This document shows, one piece after another, positions 44,381 through 56,085 of a stretch of DNA of 64,000 nucleotides. The stretch comes from Rhizodiscina lignyota. Its lineage: Eukaryota > Ascomycota > Dothideomycetes > Aulographales > Rhizodiscinaceae. The number at the start of each line of letters is the position of its first letter. Within the stretch, counting starts at the first letter, position 1. The notes beneath the pieces were generated by a model that saw only the letters and a program-made list of their open reading frames with translations, made no database searches and was not told where the DNA came from. Both the position numbers and the translations under genes were made by a program. The stretch lies in the NCBI GenBank assembly GCA_010015805.1, contig ML978121.1:3410001-3474000 (forward strand), written 5' to 3'.

Positions 44381-45667
44381 TCACACGCTGCCAAAACCGT
44401 ATTCCAGCAGACCGACAACTAGCAATGCCGCCATTACCAAGTACAGGACGCTGCCGTTCCACACTGGGGGAATGAGATGCGCTCCAGCGCCCTTATGATG
44501 CGTGCCGTTGTTCGACGGGACGTTGGAGCCAGTCGTGTTCGTACCAGGCGGAATGTCACCCTTCGTGAAGAAGAATGTCCTCGCCGTATTGTTGCCAGCG
44601 CTTGGGTCTGGAGCCACAGTCTGGTCAGGAATCTGGCACACGTGATCGATCCTGTCATGTCCGTGGTATTTGCTCAGGCATTGGTCGTTGTAGACTTTCT
44701 GGCGCATCGAATCGGTCGAGTTGAAGTATGCCTTGACATAGCTGACGATCATAACTGCGTCTTCCTTAGGCGGACCGCCGCTCCAGTTCGGGTTGCCGTT
44801 GCTCCAGTGGTTGAGGAAGAGTTGACCAGAGGCTTTGGGAATGTAGTCGGTAATGTCGGAAAGCCATTGACCGTCAGCATAGAATGAGACTCGATTAGGT
44901 GTCCAATCGAAGCGGTATTCATGCACTGCATTGGAAGGTGTGAACGGCAGAGACTTCACAATGAAATCGGGGGTGCCAGCGGCATTGTAGTCTGCAGCGA
45001 CCGACGCGGGTGACTGGAGGACAAGGTTGAGAGGATGATACTCATTCTTGCTTGTCGCATTCGGAGATTGCTGCCACGAAAGATACTCGAGGTCGATCTC
45101 CTGGCTGTCGTTGCGAAACCAGAAGAACGCGCCGCATGTTCCAGGAATGCCGGTCAGCTTGACGCCAATTCTGTATGATCCGTACATCATGTCCGAGCGC
45201 ATGCTAGTAATCTCGCCCATGGGAATAGCGCTGTTAACGGTCTTGCTGCGCACCCAAACCTGCAATCCAGCGTCTCCTCCGAGCACGCTCTCACCGGCCC
45301 AGTCGTATTGATTCTTCATCGGGTTGACAATGACATTAGACCCCATCGCCGCTTTGCCGTACGGACCACGGGCCGCCTTGGGTGTTACGTTGTAGACCTG
45401 CATTGCCCAGCCAGTCTCTTCGCGATTGTTGTAGCTGAGCGCATCTTGGCCGAGGTGAAGGAAGTCGGTTTCTTGAATTTCAGTGAACGATGCATAGCTT
45501 GAGGAGCTGGTCGAGTTTACGGCGTAACCGCATTCGCATATGGCCCGCACTTCAAACTGTTACGAACGTAAAACAATATACTGTAGGTAGAGTGAGAACA
45601 TACCAAAAGGTGTGAGCAGTGATAGAGCAAGCACTGCCGTGCCGAAAATCGAGAGATGAGTTTTCAT
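44381..45667 (-). CDS. GH16 family glycosidase with C-terminal membrane or GPI tail
   Basis: Two exons, 45667-45604 and 45549-44381, giving 410 residues. A signal peptide is seen (MKTHLSIFGTAVLALSLLTPF). The intron acceptor is the AG just before TGCGGGCC, which is the only one that keeps frame. The GH16 active site is QEIDLEYL with Glu172 (nucleophile), Asp174 and Glu176 (acid/base) in the ExDxE form. Flanking strands include GAFFWFRNDS and YRFDWTPNRVSFYADGQWL. A Thr/Asn-rich linker leads to a hydrophobic end (YLVMAALLVVGLLEYGFGSV), typical of a GPI signal. In the family such enzymes cleave or transfer beta-1,3 or mixed-linked glucans in the fungal wall. It is not a Crh-type chitin transglycosylase by overall pattern. 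Substrate is inferred. Confidence 0.88.
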
Positions 45668-47705
45668 GATGATGCTATCGCTGGATAGCGAAGATCAAGT
45701 CGACGACCAAAGGCAATGCTTGGCTTCAGAGTTGGTGGAGTTGGTGGAGTTGATCGCGTTGCGGAAGTTGGTTAAAGGTGTTGGAATTTGTAGAATGACT
45801 GGAATCCCAGAGACCTTGAATGAGCGAGCGAGTGTTTGATTCGAAATAGTGAAGTGGTCAAAGGAGTGTTGTCGTGGTGACGGGACGTGTCAAGGGCTGC
45901 AAACACCTGCGTCAGCGAAAAGGAAGGGAAAGAAGAGCTGCGGCGCTTTAGGCAAGTTGGTCGGCCAGATGTTGGATTGTTTATATGGTAGAGCGCATAG
46001 CTGTAATGGGCAAGTGCAACTCGAACCGTGAGGAAACGGCGTGTGCAGCGCGTGGTCGCGTGCGTACTTCATGCGGAAAGAGCAACCACCAAAGGGCTTG
46101 CGAGTAGCTCTCGATGCTCTCCGTCGTGAGCCGTAAAGAAGTTGAGGTTGAACTCCTGTTCAGGCTTGGTGTCGCCGCTGGAAATTAACCTGGAAATTAA
46201 TCTGGAAGAGGCCTGATGTTGCGGGACTCAACACCATCTGTTATGGAAATGGAAATGCACGACATTGTTTCATGCAGGTACCCGTGCACAAAATATATGA
46301 GAATAATTCTCCAGCTTAGATCTTTGCTTTAAAAAATGTTCCCAAAAATAATAATAATTGCAGACAGTGAGGAGCAGTTTGAGCTCCAAAAGAAAAAGAA
46401 AAGCGACGCGAACCCACAGTATATGCACAATGGACGTTCCTGATTTAGGCTAATTCACCGAGCCATACTCACGGAACCAACAAGGTGGTATAAGCCCTGG
46501 TGCCCCCCGCGTATTAGCACCTACGGTTAGGTCAAGCCGTCTTCTTTCTCTGCCGTTAGGATAAGGTGTTCGATTAGGAAGTAAACGCTTTATTATATAT
46601 CCTATAATACTAGTCAGCAATGTGAAGACCCGAACGACAATATCAAGACCCACCACAGCACAGAACACCATGGCTCCAATGCACCTAGCTGAGGCATTCC
46701 GTACTCTCGGGACCTGCACACCGCTTTTGCTGATTTAAAGAGAGCACAATAGAGCATTTCGTACTCAATGGATGAAGTAGACCGTGATAGCGAGACGGTT
46801 GACAAGGCGAGGAACACGTCAATGAGACAACGTAGAAAAGAGATGTCTTAATGGAATAGAGTCTCATTGCTCAGAGACTATTGACGATTCGAGGAGAGCT
46901 CGCCGACTCCAAGTCCAACTCATTGTTACAATCGGAGAACGGCTGAGTAACGGTCGTCATTTGAGAACCAACTCTCTTTCTAATGCATCATCGCCATTGA
47001 ACTAATCGTCGACTCGTCATCTCATTACCAATGCTGTCAGTCGCAGTATCAATCTTCCTCGCCAACCGCCGCCCAAATGTCTCCGGCTCAGCTACCCTCA
47101 GACGCGAGACAACATCGTTTATCTCCCCATCCTCGATCCACAAGACGCATAAGGGATGCCGAATCCAACCAACCCAGTCGCAGACCCCACAAACATATTT
47201 CAGCGCCAACCCCCGTACCCCATACCCATGCCCATGCCCCATCAAGTCCTTCAAAAACGCCGATCTTGACCAACTAAGGAAACCTCCTGAACGTCCTGGA
47301 TTAGGCCGTTGAATGGTAGCAGCGCCCCCCACTGCCGAACTTTAACCTAAAAATCGCTCTTCGCCCCAGAATTAACTCCATTGCTTGCGCGTTCGTTGCT
47401 TTATCGTGGGTGGCGCCTTGGGGACCGTGGGCGAGCAAGATCGTGAAATCGTGAAGAAGTTGTATGGTTGCTGATGCTAGCTGAAAATTGCAAATTGTAA
47501 CATATAAGGTGGAATATACCTGAAACATGAAGAGAGATTTCGCGGTTGCGCGTGTGCGTTCGGGTATCTCAAAGGAATCCGGATTCAGACAGAAGCCTAA
47601 TCAAGGAAAACAATTGATCAGCTTCAGTCCAACGCTCACTTCACACCTGCAGCCCAGGAACGGGATCTGCGTTATGTGGTGGGTCTGGCGGTGATATTTT
47701 GTAGA
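45668..47705. other. Gene-poor region, 2.0 kb
   Basis: Upstream of GH16 and downstream of the RasGEF gene. Near 45730-45758 a short GTTGGTGGA tandem repeat occurs. ORFs at 46450-46719 and 46988-47332 (both minus) lack convincing starts or domains and were rejected. Confidence 0.5.
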
Positions 47706-50700
47706 TTATGCGAGAGGAAAGGCGCTCTGGAGCCTATGGTCGACCAACCTTGCAATTTTCTCATCCTCCCTCTCCCGTGGCTCGACCTGCAGACTCATCT
47801 CGTACATCTCGTGTACGTCACCCGCGGTCCTCATGTTATTCAGAATGTACTCTTGCAACTCAGGAACTGGTTGCAGCGGATACGGAACTTTTTGGTATTG
47901 TTGAATACCGCTAATGACATCAGCAGTTTTGGCACGCTTGGCGAAGTTGATGAGGTTGGTCTTCTTGATGATCGAGGGGATACCGTCTTCGATAAATGTT
48001 AGGTCGGTAAGGTAGACACCTGATGGAACGCAAGTTAGCCTCTGAAGCTGATACGAGGTATCAATAGCGGTATGCCTGGGATGTGTAATCGCAAGAGAAA
48101 AGGGAATATACCAAAGAAGGGTATGCATGGAGGGTTTGCTTTTGTAAGCGTCTCGCGGTACTCGTTGAAGTTCTTCGTGCTGCCCATGAGCTTGCGCATC
48201 TGTTCCAGAGTGTGCATCGTCTTCGCGTTCACTCCGTTCCACGTTCTCTGAAGACGGTGAATAGGTGCTGTGCCAAGGGCGGAGATAATGGATGTAAGGG
48301 TCGAGAAGTTGTTCAGCTGTCGACAACGCTGTTTGATCGTGAGTATCTGGACGAAAGCTTGGGGAAAGCACACGGGAGGCGCACATCAGCAACTGTAACA
48401 AACCGTTTGATGACCACCACACGATTCTTCACCGCAGGCTGCGCCAGAATCATTTGCGCTACCCAGTTGGTGAGCTGATTACTATGTAAGATCAACTCCT
48501 TCACGTTCTTGGCAGGATCCGCGTCGTCGGCATTCAGTTTCTTCTGCCAAGTCTTGTTGAGGCATTCTGTCGGCTTGATCTTGCCATACAGCCTGCTTTC
48601 AATGATAGTGAGTTGTCTTGCGAACTCAGTCTCGTCGATGTCCAGGAACTTGAGCTTCTTCATGTTCTTTGGCAGGATAGGTTGAGGGGTTTGGGGGTTG
48701 AGTGTGAGGATGAGGCGCTTGGTCGGGATATCTTGCCCTCGAGCTCGTTGCTCGACGGCCTGTATGAGTGGCGTGGCGCCTGGAGTATTTGTTGTTGCTA
48801 CGTGATCCTTTGCGAAAGTGAACACACGTTGGATGAGCTGATGAGCCTCGTCGTTGTCTCCCTCCATCCAATAAGTGTCAAACCAGGATTTGAGAATGTT
48901 GACAACGCGGAATCTAGTCGGCTTCTGCTTCTTGTCAACCCAGGTCTGGTAGTCTTCTGAGGACAGGCTATATCGCGGCTGTATCTTCCATCGCTGTACG
49001 ATCATCTCGAAAAGCTCTGCGCCTGTGGTGAAGGACCGATACGTGAGGAGAAATGTATTGTTGAAAGTAGAGTCGAGACGATCATGCCGAGTAAGCTGTT
49101 CGACAAGAGCGGCCAATGTCCCTCCTCGTAGTATGGGAGGGTTCGTCTTCATGTCATATGCAATCTCTCCCTCATGGTCCAGCCGCAAGAAATCTGGAAT
49201 GTCCTCGGCCACCGGCACTGCTGGAGGAGCAGGCACCTCGCCAAAGAACTTTTTGAGTTTCTCGTTCTCTCCATTCTGGTAATTCTGTGCCGCTGGATCG
49301 ACCGGAGGCTGTGGATGACTCGGTTGAGAAGGGGGCGGGCGCTCCGCAGATATTGACTTCGAACGGCCATGGTCGTAGCTACCATTTCTGGGTTGGTCTT
49401 TGGCAGCTGCTGGATCCACTGCGGGGACCATCTCGGACAACAGCTGCAAAGAGAAGAATACTTGTGATGTTGATGTTTCCAATTCACGAGATATCGCGCG
49501 AACGTTGTTCATGCGATCCTCGAGCGAATCGCCGCGAGTATCTGACCATTCATCGCCCAATGGCGCAGCGACCGCTTGACACGAGAGCACCAACTCTGAT
49601 ATGCTGTCATAAACCTTCTGCTTCTGAACGCTAAAGTCCATGAGCTGGGCACTGGGGAATCCAGAGCCAAGTGCGGAGAGGTTGAGTGATTCGACGGTTG
49701 ATATCCACGGCGCGTAATAGTCGAGTACAGCTTTGCAAGCTTTGCACACTGTATCGCCTATTGCACGATGCTTCAGAGGAGTGATGAGTGTGTCTCGCAA
49801 TACTAATTGCTCGTTAAGCCTTCGCAGTGCGGTAACAATCATGCGCTTGTAGTCCTCGAGGCGCTCCAGTATCTTGTTATCCAAGCGCTTCACCGGCTCT
49901 ATCAACGGCTCATAGTCATCCTGGTCGAGGTAGGATGTCCCAGAACTTGAACTTCCATCTTGCACTGCGACGCCGTTATTCTGCCAGCTACCACCATTGT
50001 AGCTGCCTGCGACGAAGCCTGGAATCAGCCGTGGAATTTCTTCTCCACGCTGGCGCCTAGCAACTTCAACAAAGCCGTACATGCCATTTAGCACACCCTC
50101 AGCCTCTCGAAGACATTTCGCGTATGAGTCTGGAGGTGGCCAATCCGTCGAGGCGATATGTGATGAGAGAACCAGTTTCGAAAACCTTGACATCGTTTCT
50201 CGGAAATGGGGGTAGAGACTTCTGTTGGAGTTGATGATGGAAGGATTGCCAGAGTGATTGTCTGTAGTACCCGAGCCAGCAGCGAAGATGAGTCGAAGGT
50301 GATCTGAAATATCTTCGACTCTCCTCACGAACTCGGACTTGTCGCCTGTATTGATAGTCTGCCTGTAGCGTTCCACAGATCGTCGCATATCCTCTACAAG
50401 CCGGTTCCACGTCAACGGTATAGGATTTACATCATCAAAGAATTTGCGCGACCTTGTTATCGTGGGTTGCGCACCCAGAGCACCGCTTGTGAAGGAAGTC
50501 ATTGATGTGTCTTGGGTAGGTAATGTCTTCGAGAAGCTGGTATCGGTAAAGCCACCTCGCGCGCGTGAAGTTGGTGAACTTTGATTTAGAGAGTCGACAG
50601 AGGTCGCGGGTGATACGCCGTTGAAGCGCAGTTTGGCTCGTGACTCTACCTTTCCTTCGGCATCTGACGCAGAAGTATCGTAGTCAGTGTCATCTTCCCT

Positions 50701-51294
50701 TTCATAGCCGCCTGCCAAAAGCTCAGGTGGTGGTCTTGTTGAGTCTGGGATGTACACGTTCGTACGGTCTCTAGGCCCGTTCTCGGCAGTGCTTGTAGGC
50801 GTCTCAAGAGGTAGCTCCATTGTACTCTGGCCAGTCAGAGTGTTGAAATAGAACAATCGCCCGTCTTGCATTGCCTGCGGGATCCAGAAAGCCGCTTCTT
50901 CCTGCCCTTTGTGCCCGACAATGCCTTCGAGAGGAAGTTCTGTGTCATCCTTGAAATTGCCATCACTGTCCGCATCCTCATATTCGTCACCATCATATTC
51001 GCCCTTTATCTCCGCATCATCTTCCTCTTCCTCTTCCTCTTCTCTTCTCCCACCAAGCTCGTCATACCCATCGTCAATATTCGGTCTAGGCACCACAGCG
51101 CAGTAGTTGCTTGGAAACCACCCTCTCACCCCATTGATCACGCCATCCCACCAGCCACTTTCCAATTGGGTTATAACCTGAATGATATCGCCCTGACGGA
51201 AGGAAAGAGAGGTGCGGTCGTCGGCATCGTAGTCGTAGAGGGCGCGGACATACATGCCGCCAGGAGGCACGACGGTACCGGGATAGCCATTCAT
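47706..51294 (-). CDS. CDC25: Ras guanine-nucleotide exchange factor, Cdc25 type, with N-terminal SH3
   Basis: Three exons: 51294-48385, 48328-48112 and 48019-47706, giving 1,146 residues. An SH3 domain lies at about 14-68 (YVRALYDYDADDRTSLSFRQGD, ESGWWDGVINGVRGWFPSNYC), then an acidic Glu run and a degenerate WW-like segment (FWIPQAMQDGRLFYFNTLTG), in which the second Trp is missing. The middle is a long helical region. The RasGEF N domain starts near ILRGGTLAALVEQLTRHDRL. The CDC25-homology catalytic domain has ETEFARQLTIIESRLYGKIK, NQLTNWVAQMIL, FSTLTSIISALGTAPIHRLQ and IPFFGVYLTDLTFIEDG. It would catalyse GDP-GTP exchange on Ras, activating adenylate cyclase/PKA or MAPK signalling in nutrient sensing. 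The catalytic domain is completed only by the last two exons. Confidence 0.94.
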
Positions 51295-53313
51295 TTTGGC
51301 CTTTGTGCCCGGCCCAGGCGAGCGTGCTTCAGGCGTGCAACTCAGAACAGACTCTGTCGTTTGCGTTGTCCGTTATGCTGACAGGGAGATGTTGAAGGAC
51401 ATGAGATAGAGGTCGCGAGAGCTCCCTTGCAGGGCCCAGTTTTTCCCTTTGGAGCACGGCTTGCGCGGCGCGGGGAAGAATGAAGGGTAAAAGAAAGGGT
51501 ATTTTGATAATAGTCGGCGGGAATATTGGCTGGGCGAGAAAACAACCAGACGACGAGGCGGGCGCTGCACAAACGTCTTTTCGCGGTGGAGAGAGCTTTT
51601 CGTGACCCGGCTGCCGCAACGGCGGTAGGATAGGGATGCTGGTGCTTGGGGATATTTCGACGCGAGTATTCAGGCGATGGCAGAAGAACCTTGCCTGGCG
51701 ATAATGGGGTAGGGATGTTCGCTCGGCTCTGTCCCACTCCGGTATAGCTGGCTGTTCAGCACAAAGAGCGTCGAGGTCGAGAGTCCGTCAGCAGCAGAGC
51801 GAGCGAGAAGACAATAGCACGTTGCGCGAGGTGAGCAGAAATGTGCGTAGGTGGTGTGCTGGAGTATGGAGACGCGCCGGAGTCGTTCAGGATGCAGACA
51901 GTCGCGTCTAGCAGCTGTATGGCTGAGTAGCCGCCATGGGCCCTTGAGCTTCTGCGAGTCGGTGGCTTCGAGCTCAAAGAAGAAGATTCGCGCTAACTCC
52001 TGTTCGTTGCAAGCACCGCGAATACAGTCAAGGAGCAGCTACGAACCAGAGCGCAGGAGCCAGAAAGTGGATAGGTGCATTTGCCGTGCACCGTGCAATT
52101 GAGCGCGGAGCTGCGGGATCCGCCCGAGAGTCAAAGCACCTTTGCAAACAGGCTTCCATGCCCTTTTGAGCGTCTTATCCTTTTTATTTGTAGCGGTAGT
52201 TAATGCTGCTAGGGCTACCTAGGTAGGTACTGTCCGTACTCCTCGACATGCAATAGTATCAGCAGACATTTGCGGGGCTCGAATATCAACCGCCTCGGGG
52301 CATCCTAAGCTGGCCATCACCACCCTGACAGTTGCATGTGCCTCTGTATGCCACAGACAACTTGTCTTGAGGATGTCTATAGGCCTCTACGGATCATTGG
52401 AACCGTCGATTCAACGCCATTCCCGTCATTTCTCGCATGTGTCGTCCGAGCTCCTTCTCAATATGTGTCAAAAGCGTTACAAGTCCCCTGAAACGGTCCG
52501 ATTTTGGCCCCAGGCACAACTCCACAGGCCGGCTAGTTAGGATCTGGGGAACAAATTATAGATCTTCGAACCGTTAGGGTTGGGCCGATGAACCGATCCC
52601 TGTGCTGGCGTTTGCTGTCGCGTCGAGAAATTGGGAGGAAAAGGGGCAGACGTCCTTCGAAAGCTCTCTTTGGACGCCTCCACCACAAGCCCCCTGCGCG
52701 TCTCCAGCCTTGTCGCGACAATACGTCTGCAAATTTAAGACTTTCAGTCGTGAACGCGTGTTGAACGAGCAACGGAAATCTATATTGGCTACCAACTGCA
52801 AAATGAGCCGATCACTCGGCCCTGTCAATCTATGGCAGAAGATATCCCACTGAGCGCTCAACCATGCTTCTAGCCCCAGCCCCTTGGTCATGGAACAGCC
52901 CCCCAACAATGAGTGCGTACACATTACTCTAGGGCCGCAAGATTAATCCCAAAGCAGATCAAGACCATAACTTTTTGGAGAGCCATTTCAATACTGAACA
53001 CTGGGAGAGGTGGAGGGAAGGCAAGCTGAGCCACGGTTTGTGAGAGATGGCCGCCGAACAATTTTCTCAAAAACAGCAGAGCGATCAGTGTCGCCAGCGT
53101 GCAGAAGACCTTAACGATGCCCCATATTTATGCACCGCCAAGTGAAAGGAAAGGAAATCAGTATGAGAAGAGAGATATCGATCGTACAACTTGAACGCCC
53201 CTCCGTGACTCCGTTTCCATGATCCGTGAGCTGTGATGCGAAGAATGGAGAACTGGAAAGCCACCCTGATCACACCATGCTCTGGGAATGGCTTGCAGAC
53301 TGCTTCGACAACT
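51295..53313. other. Intergenic, 2.0 kb
   Basis: Upstream region of the RasGEF gene, and 3' flank of eIF4B. It carries the 14-mer ACCTAGGTAGGTAC (52217-52230), also found inverted at 38443-38456. No gene is seen. Confidence 0.5.
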
Positions 53314-55417
53314 TCACGATGCAAGTGCTCGAGCACCTGGGTTACCGCCTCGTCCGCGGCTTTGGCGGCCCTTTGCTGGGACAGTGCTCCATCCATCATC
53401 TTCCATGGTCTCAGCAGTTGGACTCGCGTTAGCGGCAGCAGCAGAGTGGGGGACTGAACCCTTTCTCCAAGAACCGCTTGGTCCTCGTGGAGGATCGCGA
53501 GTGACCTGCTTCGGCTTCACAGCCTTGTCTTCGACGATGTTGCCATTCGCTGGCGCATCCTCTCCATCGTTCCCCTCTTCTCCAGCATCATTCTCTCCGT
53601 CTTCATCAGTCACACGCCGAAGAATCTCATAGTTTGCGGCAGGGGCCTTCTCTTCTCCCTCTTCCTGGGCATCAGCCCTTCCATTCTCCTGCACCGGACT
53701 GGCCACGCTCTCCTTGGGACTAGAAACCTTTTCAGCTTTCTCCTTCTCTGCTTTGGCCTTGCGCTCCTCGCGAGCCTTGTCATCGGCCTCCTTCTTCTGG
53801 CGCAGCGCAAGCTGTCTCTTCTCTTCAATTTCACGCTCCCTTCCAGCAGTATCGATGGGCTTGGCAGCGCCGAATGGGCTGGCCTTGGAATCGCTTGCAG
53901 ACGCAATGGGGCTTGGCTCGGCCTCAGAGACTGTCCTCTTTTGAAGATTCAGCTTCGGCCTGGAGGTGAGCGGGGCCGCCTGCGCAGGCGAAGATGGTGC
54001 GCTTGGCTCTGGGGTAGGCGAGGTTGACTTCTGCGAAGCAGGATCCGGTCTCATTCTAGCACGCCATTGATTGTCCATGTCGGCGGCAGTCGGAGCCCGC
54101 TCAATAGGTGGTGGACGTTCGCCACGTTCGCCACGTTCACCACGTTCACCTCGTTCGCGAAATTCACCTCTCGGTGGACGAGATCCGTCTTGGCTCCTGT
54201 TCGTCCCTTCACCCCATGCTGGGCTCAGCTTTCTCTCACGAGGAGCCTGCCCTTCCTGCGAGCGGACACGGCCACCCTCACGTCCAGGAGGGGCACCTGC
54301 TTGTGGGGACGCCGGTGGAAGAGGACCCTTTCTCTCCCAATTGCCGAAATCTCGGGTCTTGCCGTCATCATTGAAGGGTGCCTGTCTGCGGCCACCTCTG
54401 TCGCTGCTGGAGTCACCAGCAGCAGGTTCGTAGCCGCGATTGAAGCCACGCTCAGATGGGCGACGCTGCTGGTTGGGGAGATCTGGGAGAGGTCCTTTGC
54501 GAGTCCAGTCGTTCAATTCGCGCGCTTCTGGGCGATCCTTTGCTGTTCCTTTGGTGAGCAAACATCTTTTTGAAATCTAGTGGGGGAAGCGACGCACGTG
54601 GATCTGCCACACTGAGTCTGATATTACGGCCTTGGAATTGGGTTCCATCTTTCTCCAAAGCCTTCTTGAGCCCATCAAGGCTACTGAACTCAACGTATCC
54701 GAAGCCCTTCGGCTTGTGCTCCATCTTGTCCTCGACTATGCGGACATGCGAGACACCGCAGTCCTGGAAGAAATCGTGGACATCGCCTTCGGTAGCATCG
54801 AAAGAGAGGTTTCCAAGATGGGCTGTATATGGAGGCTTCGAAGGGAGAGGCAGTTGCTCACGCACGGCGAATCCGCGATCTGAAAGAAAGTTAGCCTGCC
54901 GAATATCGATACAAGGGCTGCACGCATACTGCTGAAACTTCCCTCACCCATTCCAGGGGCGGTGAATGTTCGACGTTCTCCTCCATAGCCCGTGCGTGAT
55001 TCTAGTGTGATGTCAACTAATTACTCCTTCGAGTTTGTCTCGGCAAGCGTGTCGTGGCGGTTGCACGAGAAGTTCTCGGAATTACTAACCAGCTATAAAA
55101 AGTCAATTCAAAGCGTGTAAGGGGAGTCGCACTATTACTTACTTGTCACCGGCATATCTTCCATTTCATCGGCCCATGATCCCAGAGCTTGATCGTGTTA
55201 GCCATAAGAGCACTGACGCGGGATTCAATTGGAGCGCATACATTGGTCGCCTAGGAAGTCTCCCAGGGACATCTTCTGGTTCTTCTTCGGAGCTATACAG
55301 CAGAGACATGTCAGTAATTGTCCATTTCCCGAGATGAGTTCCGGTCTCAAGGCCTCGAGCCGTCGTTTCTGGAGGCCAGCCTGACGCCGATCGCTCGCGA
55401 GGGAATTACGCACCCAT
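53314..55417 (-). CDS. TIF3: Translation initiation factor eIF4B
   Basis: Six exons: 55417-55414, 55292-55242, 55187-55143, 55001-54948, 54879-54598 and 54548-53314, giving 556 residues. The first coding exon is four bases (ATGG); joining gives MAPKKNQKMSLGDFLGDQSL, then GSWADEMEDMPV and SRTGYGGERRTFTAPGM, the characteristic fungal eIF4B start. The RRM has AHLGNLSFDATEGDVHDFF (RNP2) and KGFGYVEFSSLDGLKKAL (RNP1). After it come the repeats (LNDWTRKGPLPDLP, FGNWERKGPLPP) typical of the family. An Arg-Gly-Glu tandem (ERGERGERGERGE), a charged helix (EEKRQLALRQKKEADDKARE) and DDGWSTVPAKGR close the protein. eIF4B stimulates the eIF4A helicase and mRNA loading onto 40S subunits. The exact 3' end might include another small exon, but the frame gives a fair stop. 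Confidence 0.93.
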
Positions 55418-56085
55418 GATTGCGAATTCAAGTCAGCGCGCCACAGAGAGCTGCGCGCTGCCTTGGTAGTAGTGTGCGGAGGCTCTTCAACCCTCCGGTT
55501 CGTTGTGGATCGAGGAACAGCACGTTGGATGCGTGAAGTGGTGGTTGAGAGATTCTTCGTTCGAAAGGAAAATAGCGATGTGGTTCGGTCCGTCAAAATT
55601 ACAGTTAGACCTGCGGTTGATGTCCTGATTAGGATTAGCGCATTTACATCTTAACTTTTACTTTACAGAGCAGACCAATCACGTGATCGTGGTCAGTACC
55701 CGACGCCCTGGACCGAAGACAAATAGCTAATGTCAAATTTCTCTAACTTGCAGAGTATGTAGTTCTAAATAACCAACTACATGTCAGTCCCTTTCAGGCT
55801 ATCAACTACTCAGCGTTGATTATTGGTGAGTTTAGCGTCTGAAAATGGAAGATTCTGACAAAACTTTCTACTGCGTTTTCCCCCAATTTTAAGGCTCTAT
55901 TCTACTCTAATATATTTAACAGTCCTTGAAGTTCATATGCGCGCCAAGAACCGAACAGTTCCCGTCGCCGGTGAGGAGCTGGCACAGGCTGGTTGATCTG
56001 GCCGAGCCTCGCGGAGACTCGAGATCTCAGCTCGTGAAGGTTTCAGCTTCTTTTCCATCGCGACCATCTCAGGCCATCAGCAACA
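55418..56085. other. Divergent intergenic region, 668 nt
   Basis: It lies between eIF4B (minus) and the zinc-finger gene (plus), and should hold both promoters and the eIF4B 5' leader. An ORF at 55463-55654 is not supported. Confidence 0.5.

Noticed and set aside
46450-46719. Minus-strand ORF with a hydrophobic stretch
   Set aside because: Short, overlapping other ORFs, no recognisable family.
46988-47332. 114-residue minus-strand ORF with a protein-like C-terminal half
   Set aside because: It opens with GTG rather than ATG, has no family match I can name, and a plus-strand ORF covers the same bases. Could be a remnant.
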